Shown here in pieces: positions 1 through 7,346 of a stretch of DNA of 15,062 bases. The notes beneath the pieces are model-generated. The model was given only the letters and a program-made list of their open reading frames with translations. It was not told the DNA's origin and searched no databases. A program made the position numbers and the translations under genes. The first letter of the stretch is position 1. Each line of letters opens with the position of its first letter. Source of the DNA: Tannerella sp. (GTDB taxonomy: Bacteria; Bacteroidota; Bacteroidia; Bacteroidales; Tannerellaceae); assembly GCA_031259505.1 (NCBI GenBank), contig JAIRLL010000379.1, positions 1-15,062 of the forward strand. The letters are read 5' to 3'.

Positions 1-2598
1 TAACATGCGTTGCAGGTTGTCGTCCCATGCGGGGAGGTAACGGTTTTGGCGGTCGGACAGGCGGTGTTCCCACACGAAGTAGAGGGTCGAGCCGGGCATG
101 TATTCCCAGCGGGCGACTAAGTTCGAGCGAAACTCGTTGAAGTTGAAGTCGGGGTCGGCAAACCGGTAAGCGAGTTGTCCGTTCCGGTCTGTGACCGTAT
201 AGACGCCGTCCCGGCAACTGATTTCTTCGGGCGCAAAGAGGAGGAACCGTTCGCCTGGCGTGTGCGAGCGGGTGTCGGCCGCCTGTTTGAAATCGCTGTA
301 TCGTGCGGTGGAGGTGAACGGCGCACCGTAGAACTGCAGCGAGATGTCGGGCGTGACGTTCACCTGCAGTTTCATGGTCAGGCCGCAGGTTTTCTGTTCC
401 ATGCGTCCCATGAGCGGTTCGCGGTAGACGGACGGGAGCGGCGAGGAGGCGCTGTAGGGCACGTACTGCGTGTTGTCCGTATTGTGGCTGTAGCTGAATT
501 CGCCCGCCAGGTGCACGCGGTTGCCCATGCGGAAGGCGACGCCCGGCGCGACGGTCTGCTCCCGGTCGATTTTGTTCGTGCTGTGCGTGTTCAGGCACGT
601 CAGGGTAAATACTGCCCGTCGCGCCCTGTCGGTGTTGAAGGCGAGCGCCGTCGTGTAGCCGGGGTCGTAGCGCAGGTCGGGGCCGCCGCGCAGTTTGCGG
701 CTGTCGAGCCGGTTCAAGGTGAAGGTCTCCGTCGCCGTCAGTTCGAAGCGGTTCAGGAACATGGTTTTCCACGTCAGCCCGACGGTGTTGAGGAAAGGTG
801 TTCCGCCGTAGTCCCACCGGTTGTTTTGCGTGAGCGTGACGGTGTTCGAGCGGAAGATCGTCCAGATGTCCGTGCGGCGGAACTGTATTTCCGACGTGTT
901 TTGCAGGATATCGGCCTGTTTGAGGTAGCCGGCGTCGTTCAGGTCGAAGCCTGGCGACGACCAGCCGAAGTTTTCCGAGAACGCCCACTTGTCGTTGCCC
1001 TTCCGTCCGGCCTGTATGTATCCACCTGTGCCGCGGAGCGAGGTGCGTGTCGGGTCCGTGCCGAGCCAGCCGGCTGCCGACCGCCGGCCGAAGTAGTGCA
1101 CGGGACTGTTCTGCAGGCGTTCGATGGCTTCGCGGCTGCCGTCCAGCGAACTGAACATTCCCTTCATGTCCACGTAATAGAGGCGGTTGCCGAAATAGTG
1201 CGTGAAGTCTATCCCGGCCGTGAAGGCGTTGCGCACCAGGAGGTCTTTCAGGTGCGACTGCTCTGTGAAGCGGTTGACGGAAGTGATCATTCCGCCCAGC
1301 AGCGTGTTTCCTTTCCAGTTTTTCTGCACGCGTGCGACGGTGTAGTTCGCCGCCGGCTCGACCGTTTCGCGGCTCTCCGCGCCGTCGCGGGTGACGCGCG
1401 CCGTCGAACGCGCCGTAAGGCTCTGTATCGCGCCGACGGTCACGCCGTGCCGGTTGGAGCCCGTCAGCTTGAGCGCTCCGAGGATGGGCGTGTTGCCTTT
1501 GGTCTCGGCAAAGGAAGTCATGTTGTCCACCTCCGGCGTGTAGCCCGGCGCCGCGCCGATACGGCGGGTGTAGAACATCATGTCGCCGCCGCCGGCAAAG
1601 TCGAGGATGTGTTTTCCTTCGAGGAAGAAAGGGCGTTTCTCGTCGTAGAAAGTCTCGTAGGCCGTCAGGTTCATCACCGAAGGGTCGAGTTCGATCTGCC
1701 CGAAGTCGGGGTTGACGGTCAGGTCGAGCGTGAAGTCCGACAGTCCGAACTTGATGTCGACGCCTGCGTTGCGTTCCCACATCCGTCCCCTGCGGTAGGG
1801 ATTCCCCGCGGCCTGCGGTTCGCGCCGGTATTTACCCATCACGTAGGGGACAATCTCGATGCCTCCGGGCTTCGGCAGGTCGTCCATGCCCTCCATTACG
1901 CCGAACGAGAACACGTGTCCGCTGTTTTTGAGCGGAATCATGCTCCAGTTCTGCACCTCATTGTTGCGGCGGATGACGCGGCGGATGTGCAGTCCCCACA
2001 GCCCGTCGCCCGACCGCCGGCTGTAGCGGAGCTGGCTGAAGGGGATGCGCAGCTCGGCCGTCCAACTCGAGTCCGCCGCGTCGACATGCGTCCGTCCCTC
2101 CCATACGGCGTTCCAACTGCGGTTGACGCTCAGCTTGTCGGTCACGATGAGGTCGGTGCGGTTGCCTCCCGCGTTGATGTTGAACTCCGGCGCGGCGCGG
2201 TAGTCGTGATACGTGTCGAAGGCAATGCTGACGAGGTCGCCCACCATATTGTCGTCGCGGTTGCCGATGAAGCGGATCGTCCTGTCCGGCTCGCTGTCTT
2301 TGCAGTAGACCGCTACATATATATATTTGTCGTCATACGCCAGCCTGGCGCGGGTGGGCGACGGAGAGGGACGCCTTTCATAGGGCATCACCTGCACGAA
2401 GTCTTCCGTCCAGTCGCCCGTCGCCGTCCAGAAATCTTCGTCTATCCGCCCGTCCATCACCGGACGGCTGCCGTCGGTCTTTGCAATCCTGTAAACACGC
2501 TTGTAGGCCTTCTCAAAAGGAATCACCGTATCCCGCTGCGCAGAAACGGAAACGGACATGCACATCGCACAAAAAACAGACAGATAAACAGATTTCAT
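1..2598 (-). CDS. DUF5916 / CBM9-like outer-membrane protein, C-terminus cut by window edge
   Basis: The frame is open from the ATG at 2598 to base 1 (866 codons, no stop), so the C-terminus lies outside the window. An in-frame TAA lies four codons upstream of the ATG, which fixes the start. The N-terminus (MKSVYLSVFCAMCMSVSVSAQ) is a signal peptide ending in a typical SAQ cleavage site. Residues about 40-220 resemble the carbohydrate-binding CBM9-like fold (GRIDEDFW, YDDKYIYVAVYCKD, WNAVWEGRT, WTAELRIPFSQLRY). The rest shows the DUF5916 pattern (LDLTVNPDFGQIELDPSVMNLTAYETFYDEKRPFF given here in two parts: NPDFGQIELDPSVMN and ETFYDEKRPFFLEG), then alternating aromatic strands suggesting an outer-membrane barrel ending near WEYMPGSTLYFVW. 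The family is common in Bacteroidota; no substrate is established and I infer none. It is monocistronic as far as visible, with a promoter just upstream. Confidence 0.85.
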   Translation of the reverse strand, partial: MKSVYLSVFCAMCMSVSVSAQRDTVIPFEKAYKRVYRIAKTDGSRPVMDGRIDEDFWTATGDWTEDFVQVMPYERRPSPSPTRARLAYDDKYIYVAVYCKDSEPDRTIRFIGNRDDNMVGDLVSIAFDTYHDYRAAPEFNINAGGNRTDLIVTDKLSVNRSWNAVWEGRTHVDAADSSWTAELRIPFSQLRYSRRSGDGLWGLHIRRVIRRNNEVQNWSMIPLKNSGHVFSFGVMEGMDDLPKPGGIEIVPYVMGKYRREPQAAGNPYRRGRMWERNAGVDIKFGLSDFTLDLTVNPDFGQIELDPSVMNLTAYETFYDEKRPFFLEGKHILDFAGGGDMMFYTRRIGAAPGYTPEVDNMTSFAETKGNTPILGALKLTGSNRHGVTVGAIQSLTARSTARVTRDGAESRETVEPAANYTVARVQKNWKGNTLLGGMITSVNRFTEQSHLKDLLVRNAFTAGIDFTHYFGNRLYYVDMKGMFSSLDGSREAIERLQNSPVHYFGRRSAAGWLGTDPTRTSLRGTGGYIQAGRKGNDKWAFSENFGWSSPGFDLNDAGYLKQADILQNTSEIQFRRTDIWTIFRSNTVTLTQNNRWDYGGTPFLNTVGLTWKTMFLNRFELTATETFTLNRLDSRKLRGGPDLRYDPGYTTALAFNTDRARRAVFTLTCLNTHSTNKIDREQTVAPGVAFRMGNRVHLAGEFSYSHNTDNTQYVPYSASSPLPSVYREPLMGRMEQKTCGLTMKLQVNVTPDISLQFYGAPFTSTARYSDFKQAADTRSHTPGERFLLFAPEEISCRDGVYTVTDRNGQLAYRFADPDFNFNEFRSNLVARWEYMPGSTLYFVWEHRLSDRQNRYLPAWDDNLQRML

Positions 2599-2628
2599 AT
2601 ATATCGGGCATTAAAATAAAAACGGAGA

Positions 2629-2663
2629 CAAAGATAAGTAATATTCACAAGAATGTCATCAAC
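2629..2663 (-). promoter_or_regulatory. Candidate promoter of the DUF5916 gene
   Basis: Read on the minus strand, TATCTTTG (2636 to 2629) matches the Bacteroidota -7 box TAnnTTTG exactly. A TTG-containing candidate -33 box (GTTG at 2663-2660) lies 23 nt upstream, slightly longer than the usual spacing. Transcription would begin about 25 nt before the ATG at 2598. Confidence 0.5.
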
Positions 2664-2880
2664 AAGCCGTAACCCGGCCTGGCAAAAATTACCACGGGAA
2701 ATTGCGGCCAGCCTGACAGTTTGCCGAATGGATGCCGGTATTGTCACCGAAGCCAGCCTGAAAATGCTAAAGGAGAAAAAATACGGTTATGTATGTATAT
2801 CCCGTTCAGGACTGAAAAACCTGTCGCGTCCTGTTTACCCGTTTTCAACCTGCAACAATGGCGCCTCAAAAAAGTTTTAG
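2653..2880 (+). pseudogene. Relic of an IS transposase (IS4/IS1634-like DDE type), internal fragment only
   Basis: The open frame encodes about 75 residues. The central part (about 2713-2820) reads RMDAGIVTEASLKMLKEKK followed by YGYVCISRSGLKN. From memory this resembles the catalytic-aspartate region of IS4/IS1634-type DDE transposases of Bacteroidota (pattern DAGIxTExNLxxLKxKGYxYxCVSR). No other transposase domain is present on either side: the N-terminal DNA-binding part, the second Asp and the catalytic Glu region are all missing, and no terminal inverted repeats are evident. It therefore looks like a decayed internal scrap left between the divergent DUF5916 and metK genes. It is not expected to be functional. 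Alternatively it is a chance resemblance in an intergenic frame; a protein search of residues 20-55 would settle this. Confidence 0.5.
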
Positions 2881-2906
2881 CCGGATTCAAAAAAAACGGT
2901 GCAATG

Positions 2907-2938
2907 ATTGTTTTTATTCAAATCTGTTTGTATATTTG
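2907..2938 (+). promoter_or_regulatory. metK promoter P1 (Bacteroidota type)
   Basis: ATTG (2907-2910), a 20-nt spacer and TATATTTG (2931-2938) match the Bacteroidota -33/-7 consensus. The predicted start, near 2945, would give a leader of about 140 nt before metK. Confidence 0.6.
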
Positions 2939-2965
2939 CAGCCGAATTGAAAGTGGATAGATTTG
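2935..2965 (+). promoter_or_regulatory. metK promoter P2, nested with P1
   Basis: TTTG (2935-2938), a 19-nt spacer and TAGATTTG (2958-2965) form a second full match to the consensus. The TTTG serving as its -33 box is the end of the P1 -7 box. The predicted start is near 2972, giving a leader of about 110 nt. Confidence 0.5.
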
Positions 2966-3083
2966 TATTGCTTGCAACCACAGGAAAAAATGCTAAAAAA
3001 CGTCTTTCCCGTATTGCTGTCCGGCATTTATATCTACAACACATTGTCAGTTCACGATGTTTTACTAATAAATTTTATACGTA

Positions 3084-4373
3084 ATGAGTTATTTATTTAC
3101 CTCCGAATCGGTGTCGGAATGACACCCCGATAAGGTAGCCGATCAAATATCGGACGCCTTGCTGGACGAATTTCTTGCGTATGACAGGGATTCGAAAGTT
3201 GCATGCGAAACGCTGGTCACGACCGGACAGGTCGTGCTGGCAGGGGAAGTTAAAACGAGCGCATATATCGACGTGCAGGAAGTGGCGCGCGGTGTGATTG
3301 GGCACGTGGGTTACACAAAGAGCGAGTATCAGTTTGAGGCGAAGTCGTGCGGCGTGCTATCGGCCATCCACGAACAGAGCCGCGACATCAACCGCGGCGT
3401 CGAACGCGCAGATCCCTACGAACAGGGTGCGGGCGACCAGGGAATGATGTTCGGTTACGCCACGAAAGAGACGACGAACTACATGCCGCTGGCGCTGGAT
3501 CTGTCTCACGCCTTGCTGAAAGAGCTGGCGCTGATACGGAAAAAAGAACCGGAACAGATGCCTTACCTCCGTCCGGATGCCAAGAGCCAGGTGACCATCG
3601 AATACGACGACCACGGCACGCCGTTGCGTATCGATACCATTGTGGTATCCACGCAGCACGACGAGTTCATTGCCGCCGGAGACGGTCGTTCGCAGGATGA
3701 AGCAGACCTTGCCATGGGCGCAAAAATCAGGGAAGATGTGATCAGTATCCTTGTTCCCCGCGTGAAAACCCGTTACCCCGCATCGGTACAGTCCCTGTTT
3801 AACGACAGGATAATCTATCATGTGAACCCGACGGGCAAGTTCGTGATCGGCGGCCCGCACGGCGATACGGGTCTGACCGGGCGGAAAATCATTGTCGACA
3901 CGTATGGTGGAAAAGGCGCTCACGGCGGCGGTGCGTTCTCGGGCAAGGACCCGTCGAAAGTAGACCGTTCGGCGGCGTATGCAGCCCGCCATATTGCCAA
4001 GAATCTGGTAGCGGCAGGCGTGGCAGACGAGGCGCTGGTGCAGATATCGTATGCCATCGGCGTGGCGCGCCCGACAAGCGTATCCGTCAACACGCTGGGG
4101 CGTTCCAACCTGAAAATAAGCGACGGCGAGATTTCGCGCAAGGTGGAGACGCTGTTCGACCTCCGCCCGAAAGCCATCGAGGAACGCCTGAAACTGCGCA
4201 ATCCCATCTATCTGGAGACGGCCTCCTACGGCCATTTCGGACGCGAATCGTACACGGTGAAGAAAACCTACATCTCGCGTTATTTCCCGGAGCCGCTTGT
4301 CTGTGAAGTGGAACTGTTCACGTGGGAAAAGCTGGACTACGTCAACAAGGTGAAAGAAGCTTTCGGACTGTAA
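3084..4373 (+). pseudogene. metK: S-adenosylmethionine synthetase with in-frame TGA at codon 13
   Basis: MetK makes S-adenosylmethionine from ATP and methionine in the cytoplasm, and is normally essential and single copy. From the ATG at 3084 the frame reads MSYLFTSESVSE, then TGA (3120-3122), then [17 protein letters not shown] and onward to TAA at 4371-4373: 429 codons before the stop, close to the roughly 430 residues I recall for Bacteroidales MetK. The TGA replaces the invariant glycine of SEGHPDK (Gly13 next to catalytic His14, E. coli mature numbering) and is one substitution from GGA. Everything downstream is intact, with both family signatures present: GAGDQG (about residues 115-120) and GGGAFSGKD (about 281-289). 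There is no sign of decay. A start after the TGA, such as the TTG at 3159, would lose the ATP-binding loop. I class it as interrupted as written; a sequence error, a recent nonsense mutation or readthrough are all possible. TGA is followed by C, the leakiest context. Confidence 0.9.
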
Positions 4374-4379
4374 TCAGAA

Positions 4380-4404
4380 AAAGCGCCTGAGGGCGCTTTT
4401 TTTT
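4380..4404. terminator. Bidirectional intrinsic terminator between metK and ispH
   Basis: AAAGCGCC (4380-4387), loop TGAG, GGCGCTTT (4392-4399) and a run of T to 4404 form a strong hairpin just after the metK stop. The opposite strand also reads as stem followed by TTTTT, so the hairpin can serve the convergent ispH operon, which ends at 4517. Confidence 0.85.
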
Positions 4405-4516
4405 ATACAACCTGAAATCCGCAAGGATTCTCACAATTGGAGAATTATAAACATACCGGTTTTATAGCCGTTTACCACTCTTGCACTTATCAAAAGCGGG
4501 AAACTTGAATGACTGT

Positions 4517-5392
4517 TTATCCCGTACGCAGTATAATCTCCCGTATCCGTTCTTCCACCCCCTCCATCAGCCATTTGGGTGTCGAGGTGGCGCCGCAGAT
4601 ACCTACGCTGCGGAGACCCGGCGGCAGCGGTTCGGTGATTTCGGCGGCTTCGGTGATGAAAATCACGTCCGGATTGGCCCGGCGACATTCCTCGAACAGT
4701 ATCCGGCCGTTCGAACTTTGCTTTCCTGCAACGAAATATATCCGGTCGTGTCTTGCCGCAAATGCCCGGATACCGGGCAACCGGTTGGCTACCTGACGGC
4801 ATATCGTATCGTAGTAACGAAACGTCGCGCCGGATAAAATGCGTCGGCCAATGACGTCTACCATTTTCCGGAATCCGTCTAACGGCTTGGTCGTCTGCGA
4901 AAAAAGAATGATGTCTTTCCCGAAGTCAAGCATGTCAAGGTCTTCCCTTTTCTCGACCACGATGGCCGTGCCGTCCGTTTGTCCCACCAGTCCATTCACT
5001 TCGGCATGTCCTCTCTTTCCGTAGATAACCAACTGGACGGAAGCTCCTTTAGTTTCTCGATAGCACTGACTGATACGGCGCTGCAACCTAAGCACCACCG
5101 GGCAGGTAGCGTCGACGATTTTAATGTGATGCTGTTTCGCCAGGTGGTAGGTCGAGGGTGGCTCGCCATGTGCCCGGAGCAATACGGTACGGCCTCTCAA
5201 CTGCGGCAAGTCTTCGTGCCGGACAGTCCTGAGACCCAGCAGCCGCAGACGTTCCATTTCCAGGCTGTTATGCACCAGGTCGCCAAGACAGCACAGTTCG
5301 TCCGTATTTTCCAGTTCACGCTCGGCGCTTTGTATGGCCTTGACCACGCCGAAGCAGAACCCCGAATTACTGTCTATCGTCACCTCAATCAT
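4517..5392 (-). CDS. ispH: 4-hydroxy-3-methylbut-2-enyl diphosphate reductase
   Basis: IspH is the last enzyme of the MEP isoprenoid pathway. It reduces HMBPP to IPP and DMAPP using a [4Fe-4S] cluster. The 291-residue product has the three cluster cysteines in their expected settings: C13 (SGFCFGV), C97 (DATCPVV) and C198 (DTICRQV). It also has RAHGEPP (73-79), GHAEVNG with the catalytic Glu at about 131, SQTT (165-168), the substrate-binding GKQSSNGR and the C-terminal GATSTPKWL. It starts 5 nt after the cmk stop, so the two are almost certainly cotranscribed. The gene ends in TAA at 4519-4517, with the shared terminator about 110 bases downstream. Length matches the family, and nothing is missing. 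Confidence 0.97.
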   Translation of the reverse strand: MIEVTIDSNSGFCFGVVKAIQSAERELENTDELCCLGDLVHNSLEMERLRLLGLRTVRHEDLPQLRGRTVLLRAHGEPPSTYHLAKQHHIKIVDATCPVVLRLQRRISQCYRETKGASVQLVIYGKRGHAEVNGLVGQTDGTAIVVEKREDLDMLDFGKDIILFSQTTKPLDGFRKMVDVIGRRILSGATFRYYDTICRQVANRLPGIRAFAARHDRIYFVAGKQSSNGRILFEECRRANPDVIFITEAAEITEPLPPGLRSVGICGATSTPKWLMEGVEERIREIILRTG

Positions 5393-5397
5393 ATTCC

Positions 5398-6090
5398 TTA
5401 CGTATGTCCGGCCGCACGGTTAAACTGTGCCAGCAGCCAGGCTTGCTGTTCTCGAACGGTCATATACGAATTATCAAGTTCAATTGCATCGGGCGCTTTC
5501 GTCAGCGGACTTTCCCTGCGGGTCATATCTATCCGGTCGCGTTCCCTGACATTACTCAGCACTTCTTCGAACGAGACTTGCACTCCTTTCATTTTCAATT
5601 CATCTACACGGCGTTGAGCACGAATGGCGGGCGAGGCCGTCACAAAGACTTTCAACTCGGCATCGGGAAACACAACCGTTCCGATGTCGCGCCCGTCCAT
5701 TACCACGCCTTTGTCGCGTCCCATCGCCTGCTGCCTGATAACCAGCACGCGGCGAACAAAACCCAGCGAAGCGATCAAACTCACGCGGGCAGCCACTGCC
5801 ATGCTGCGTATCTCGTTTTCCACCTGCGCGCCATTCAGATGCGTTTCCGTCCGTCCCGTTTCAGAATGCACTTTAAACGCGATGTCTATCCATTCGATAT
5901 CGTCGCGCAACTTTGCTTCGTCCACCCCGTCGCCGGCAAAATACCGGTTTTGAAGAGCATAAAGTGTCACTGCACGATACATCGCACCACTGTCGATATA
6001 TGTATAGCCCACCTCGCAGGCCAGATCTTTTGCCATCGTGCTCTTTCCACAAGACGAAAAACCATCAATAGCCACATTTATTTTCTGCAC
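5398..6090 (-). CDS. cmk: (d)CMP kinase (cytidylate kinase)
   Basis: Cytidylate kinase phosphorylates CMP and dCMP with ATP. The 230-residue protein has the P-loop GFSSCGKST (10-18), the nucleotide-binding segment IDSGAMYRA (32-40) and the MDGRDIGTVVFPDA block (131 onward) with the following family segment VFVTASPAIRAQRR. The start is a GTG at 6090: an in-frame TAA lies four codons upstream, and the N-terminus MQKINVAIDGFSSCGKS aligns with the family only from here. An upstream ATG (6100-6098) is out of frame. It is the middle gene of porQ-cmk-ispH, 27 nt after the porQ stop and 5 nt before ispH. This tight order suggests one transcript. Confidence 0.96.
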   Translation of the reverse strand: MQKINVAIDGFSSCGKSTMAKDLACEVGYTYIDSGAMYRAVTLYALQNRYFAGDGVDEAKLRDDIEWIDIAFKVHSETGRTETHLNGAQVENEIRSMAVAARVSLIASLGFVRRVLVIRQQAMGRDKGVVMDGRDIGTVVFPDAELKVFVTASPAIRAQRRVDELKMKGVQVSFEEVLSNVRERDRIDMTRRESPLTKAPDAIELDNSYMTVREQQAWLLAQFNRAAGHT

Positions 6091-6117
6091 GCGCGTACAT
6101 TAATTTGTTTATATAAA

Positions 6118-7128
6118 TCAAGGTTCAAAACCGGACAGGGCTGTTGATACGCTCAACATCAGCGAATAAGCTGATGGATGATGGCGCGCTGCGGAAACGC
6201 TCACGTCAAAGCGATTGACCTTCAGACCTGCACCTATGGAAAAACCGCTCAAGCCGTTCCCTCCGTCCCGCAATTTCATATCCATGCCGGTCTTCGGATT
6301 AAATCCTGCCCCCAGCCAGAAATTTTCGGAAGGAATCCAGTCCACTCCAAAAACCAGATGTTTCGCAAGCGTCTGCACAAACGTGTCGTTCGTTTCCTGC
6401 TCCGTCAATGCGGCGTCCGCATACTTGAATTTCCAGCGGTTCAGATACATGGCCGTCACCGATACACGTATCGGCGCATGTGCCATCTTCTTCGTGATTC
6501 CCGTCTGGATGTCCCACGGCATTTTTTCGCGCCGGGAATCATACCCTTTTAACTGTGCCCCGACATTCTTGATTACCAGTCCGTATGAAAACTCCCTTTC
6601 CGGATCGTAGTAACTCAGTCCGACCTCGACGGCAATGCCAAACGACGTATACTCGGCAAGATTCGAGTAAAGCGCCTTGAACGAAACGCCTCCGCGCCAG
6701 CTATCCGTCAGGTCGTAAGAAAAAAATCCGTTTAAACTCAAGTCTTTGGCCGAAAAACTTCCCAGAACCACATGTTCGGCGCTCACTTCCTTCATGTTGC
6801 CGTAACTGATAAAGGCAGCCCCTGCTCCCCACGCGCTCCTTTCTCCGAGCGCCTTCGTAAAAGCGACGCTGCCCACGTGGATATCCGAATAGTAATTCAT
6901 GTAATTCAAGTTCGCCATTCCGTCCATTTCGCCACCCAGCAACGCAGGATTGTGGAAAATCAGCGAAGGGTCGCGCGCTATCAACGAAACGGAATGTCCT
7001 CCCAGTGCATTGACGTGCGAAGACGACGGATAGCGCAAAAACGCATATACCCGATCGCCGTCCTGCGCCCAAAGCATCAGGGGAAACAATCCGAAAAGAA
7101 CAATCAATCTTATATGTTTCATTCTCAT
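6118..7128 (-). CDS. porQ: Type IX secretion system outer-membrane protein PorQ
   Basis: PorQ is an outer-membrane beta-barrel of the PorU/PorV/PorQ/PorZ attachment complex, which anchors type IX secretion cargo at the Bacteroidota surface. The product begins with a signal peptide (hydrophobic stretch LIVLFGLFPLMLWAQ). The next part, FLRYPSSSHVNALGGHSVSL and then DPSLIFHNPALL, is the start characteristic of PorQ/PorV-like proteins. Repeated amphipathic strands follow (SAWGAGAAFISYG, WLGAGFNPKTG, GFSIGAGLKVNRFDVSVS), ending LSVSTALSGFEP then TGA. Candidate ATGs are 7128 (MRMKHIRL) and 7122 (MKHIRL); both leave the signal peptide intact, and a TTG at 7134 is less likely. Length is about 336 residues, normal for PorQ. 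It heads the porQ-cmk-ispH operon. I saw no clean promoter match in the 218-base divergent region upstream. Confidence 0.85.
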   Translation of the reverse strand: MRMKHIRLIVLFGLFPLMLWAQDGDRVYAFLRYPSSSHVNALGGHSVSLIARDPSLIFHNPALLGGEMDGMANLNYMNYYSDIHVGSVAFTKALGERSAWGAGAAFISYGNMKEVSAEHVVLGSFSAKDLSLNGFFSYDLTDSWRGGVSFKALYSNLAEYTSFGIAVEVGLSYYDPEREFSYGLVIKNVGAQLKGYDSRREKMPWDIQTGITKKMAHAPIRVSVTAMYLNRWKFKYADAALTEQETNDTFVQTLAKHLVFGVDWIPSENFWLGAGFNPKTGMDMKLRDGGNGLSGFSIGAGLKVNRFDVSVSAARHHPSAYSLMLSVSTALSGFEP

Positions 7129-7305
7129 TTTCAATCAGAAAACGCGTAAAAACACGCTTTTTGCAACCGCATGCAAACTGCCGGTCATATCAATAACGAA
7201 GAAATCCTGAAAAAGGTATATCCGGTTTCCTCTTTTTTGTTTTTCAAAAAAAAGTGAAATCGAGATTTTTTCTCATTTTTCCGTACATTGGATTAAAATT
7301 ATTCA

Positions 7306-7313
7306 TATCTTTG
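7306..7313 (+). promoter_or_regulatory. Candidate -7 box of tonB
   Basis: TATCTTTG is an exact TAnnTTTG match 33 nt before the tonB ATG. The -33 position is poor: the nearest TTG (7288-7290) is only 15 nt away. The upstream stretch 7230-7282 is unusually rich in A and T tracts, which could compensate as an UP-like element. Confidence 0.45.
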
Positions 7314-7346
7314 CTGTCGAGTAGAACATTTATAATTAAAAAAGCT

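Noticed and set aside
1..2598. Foreign origin of the DUF5916 gene on base composition
   Set aside because: Two hand-counted lines give about 62-67% GC, but a metK line counts about 60% and an exbB line about 58%, so the contrast is too small to argue transfer.
175..2619. 814-codon open frame on the plus strand
   Set aside because: It is the antisense shadow of the GC-rich DUF5916 gene. Its translation is Arg/Val-rich and low in known motifs, while the minus frame shows a signal peptide and family motifs.
2945..3083. SAM-responsive riboswitch in the metK leader
   Set aside because: I could not find the conserved core of a known SAM riboswitch class or a terminator-like stem; only weak A/T-rich pairings are possible.
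3357..4235. 292-codon frame on the minus strand opposite metK
   Set aside because: It is a shadow of conserved metK codons and its product matches nothing recognisable.
2990..4373. Genome-wide reassignment of UGA (to Gly, Trp or Sec) to explain the metK TGA
   Set aside because: At least tatD, porQ, the second exbD and the Rpn gene end in TGA at family-appropriate lengths, and the exbD TGA is followed closely by a terminator. No other in-frame TGA was seen in a conserved gene here.
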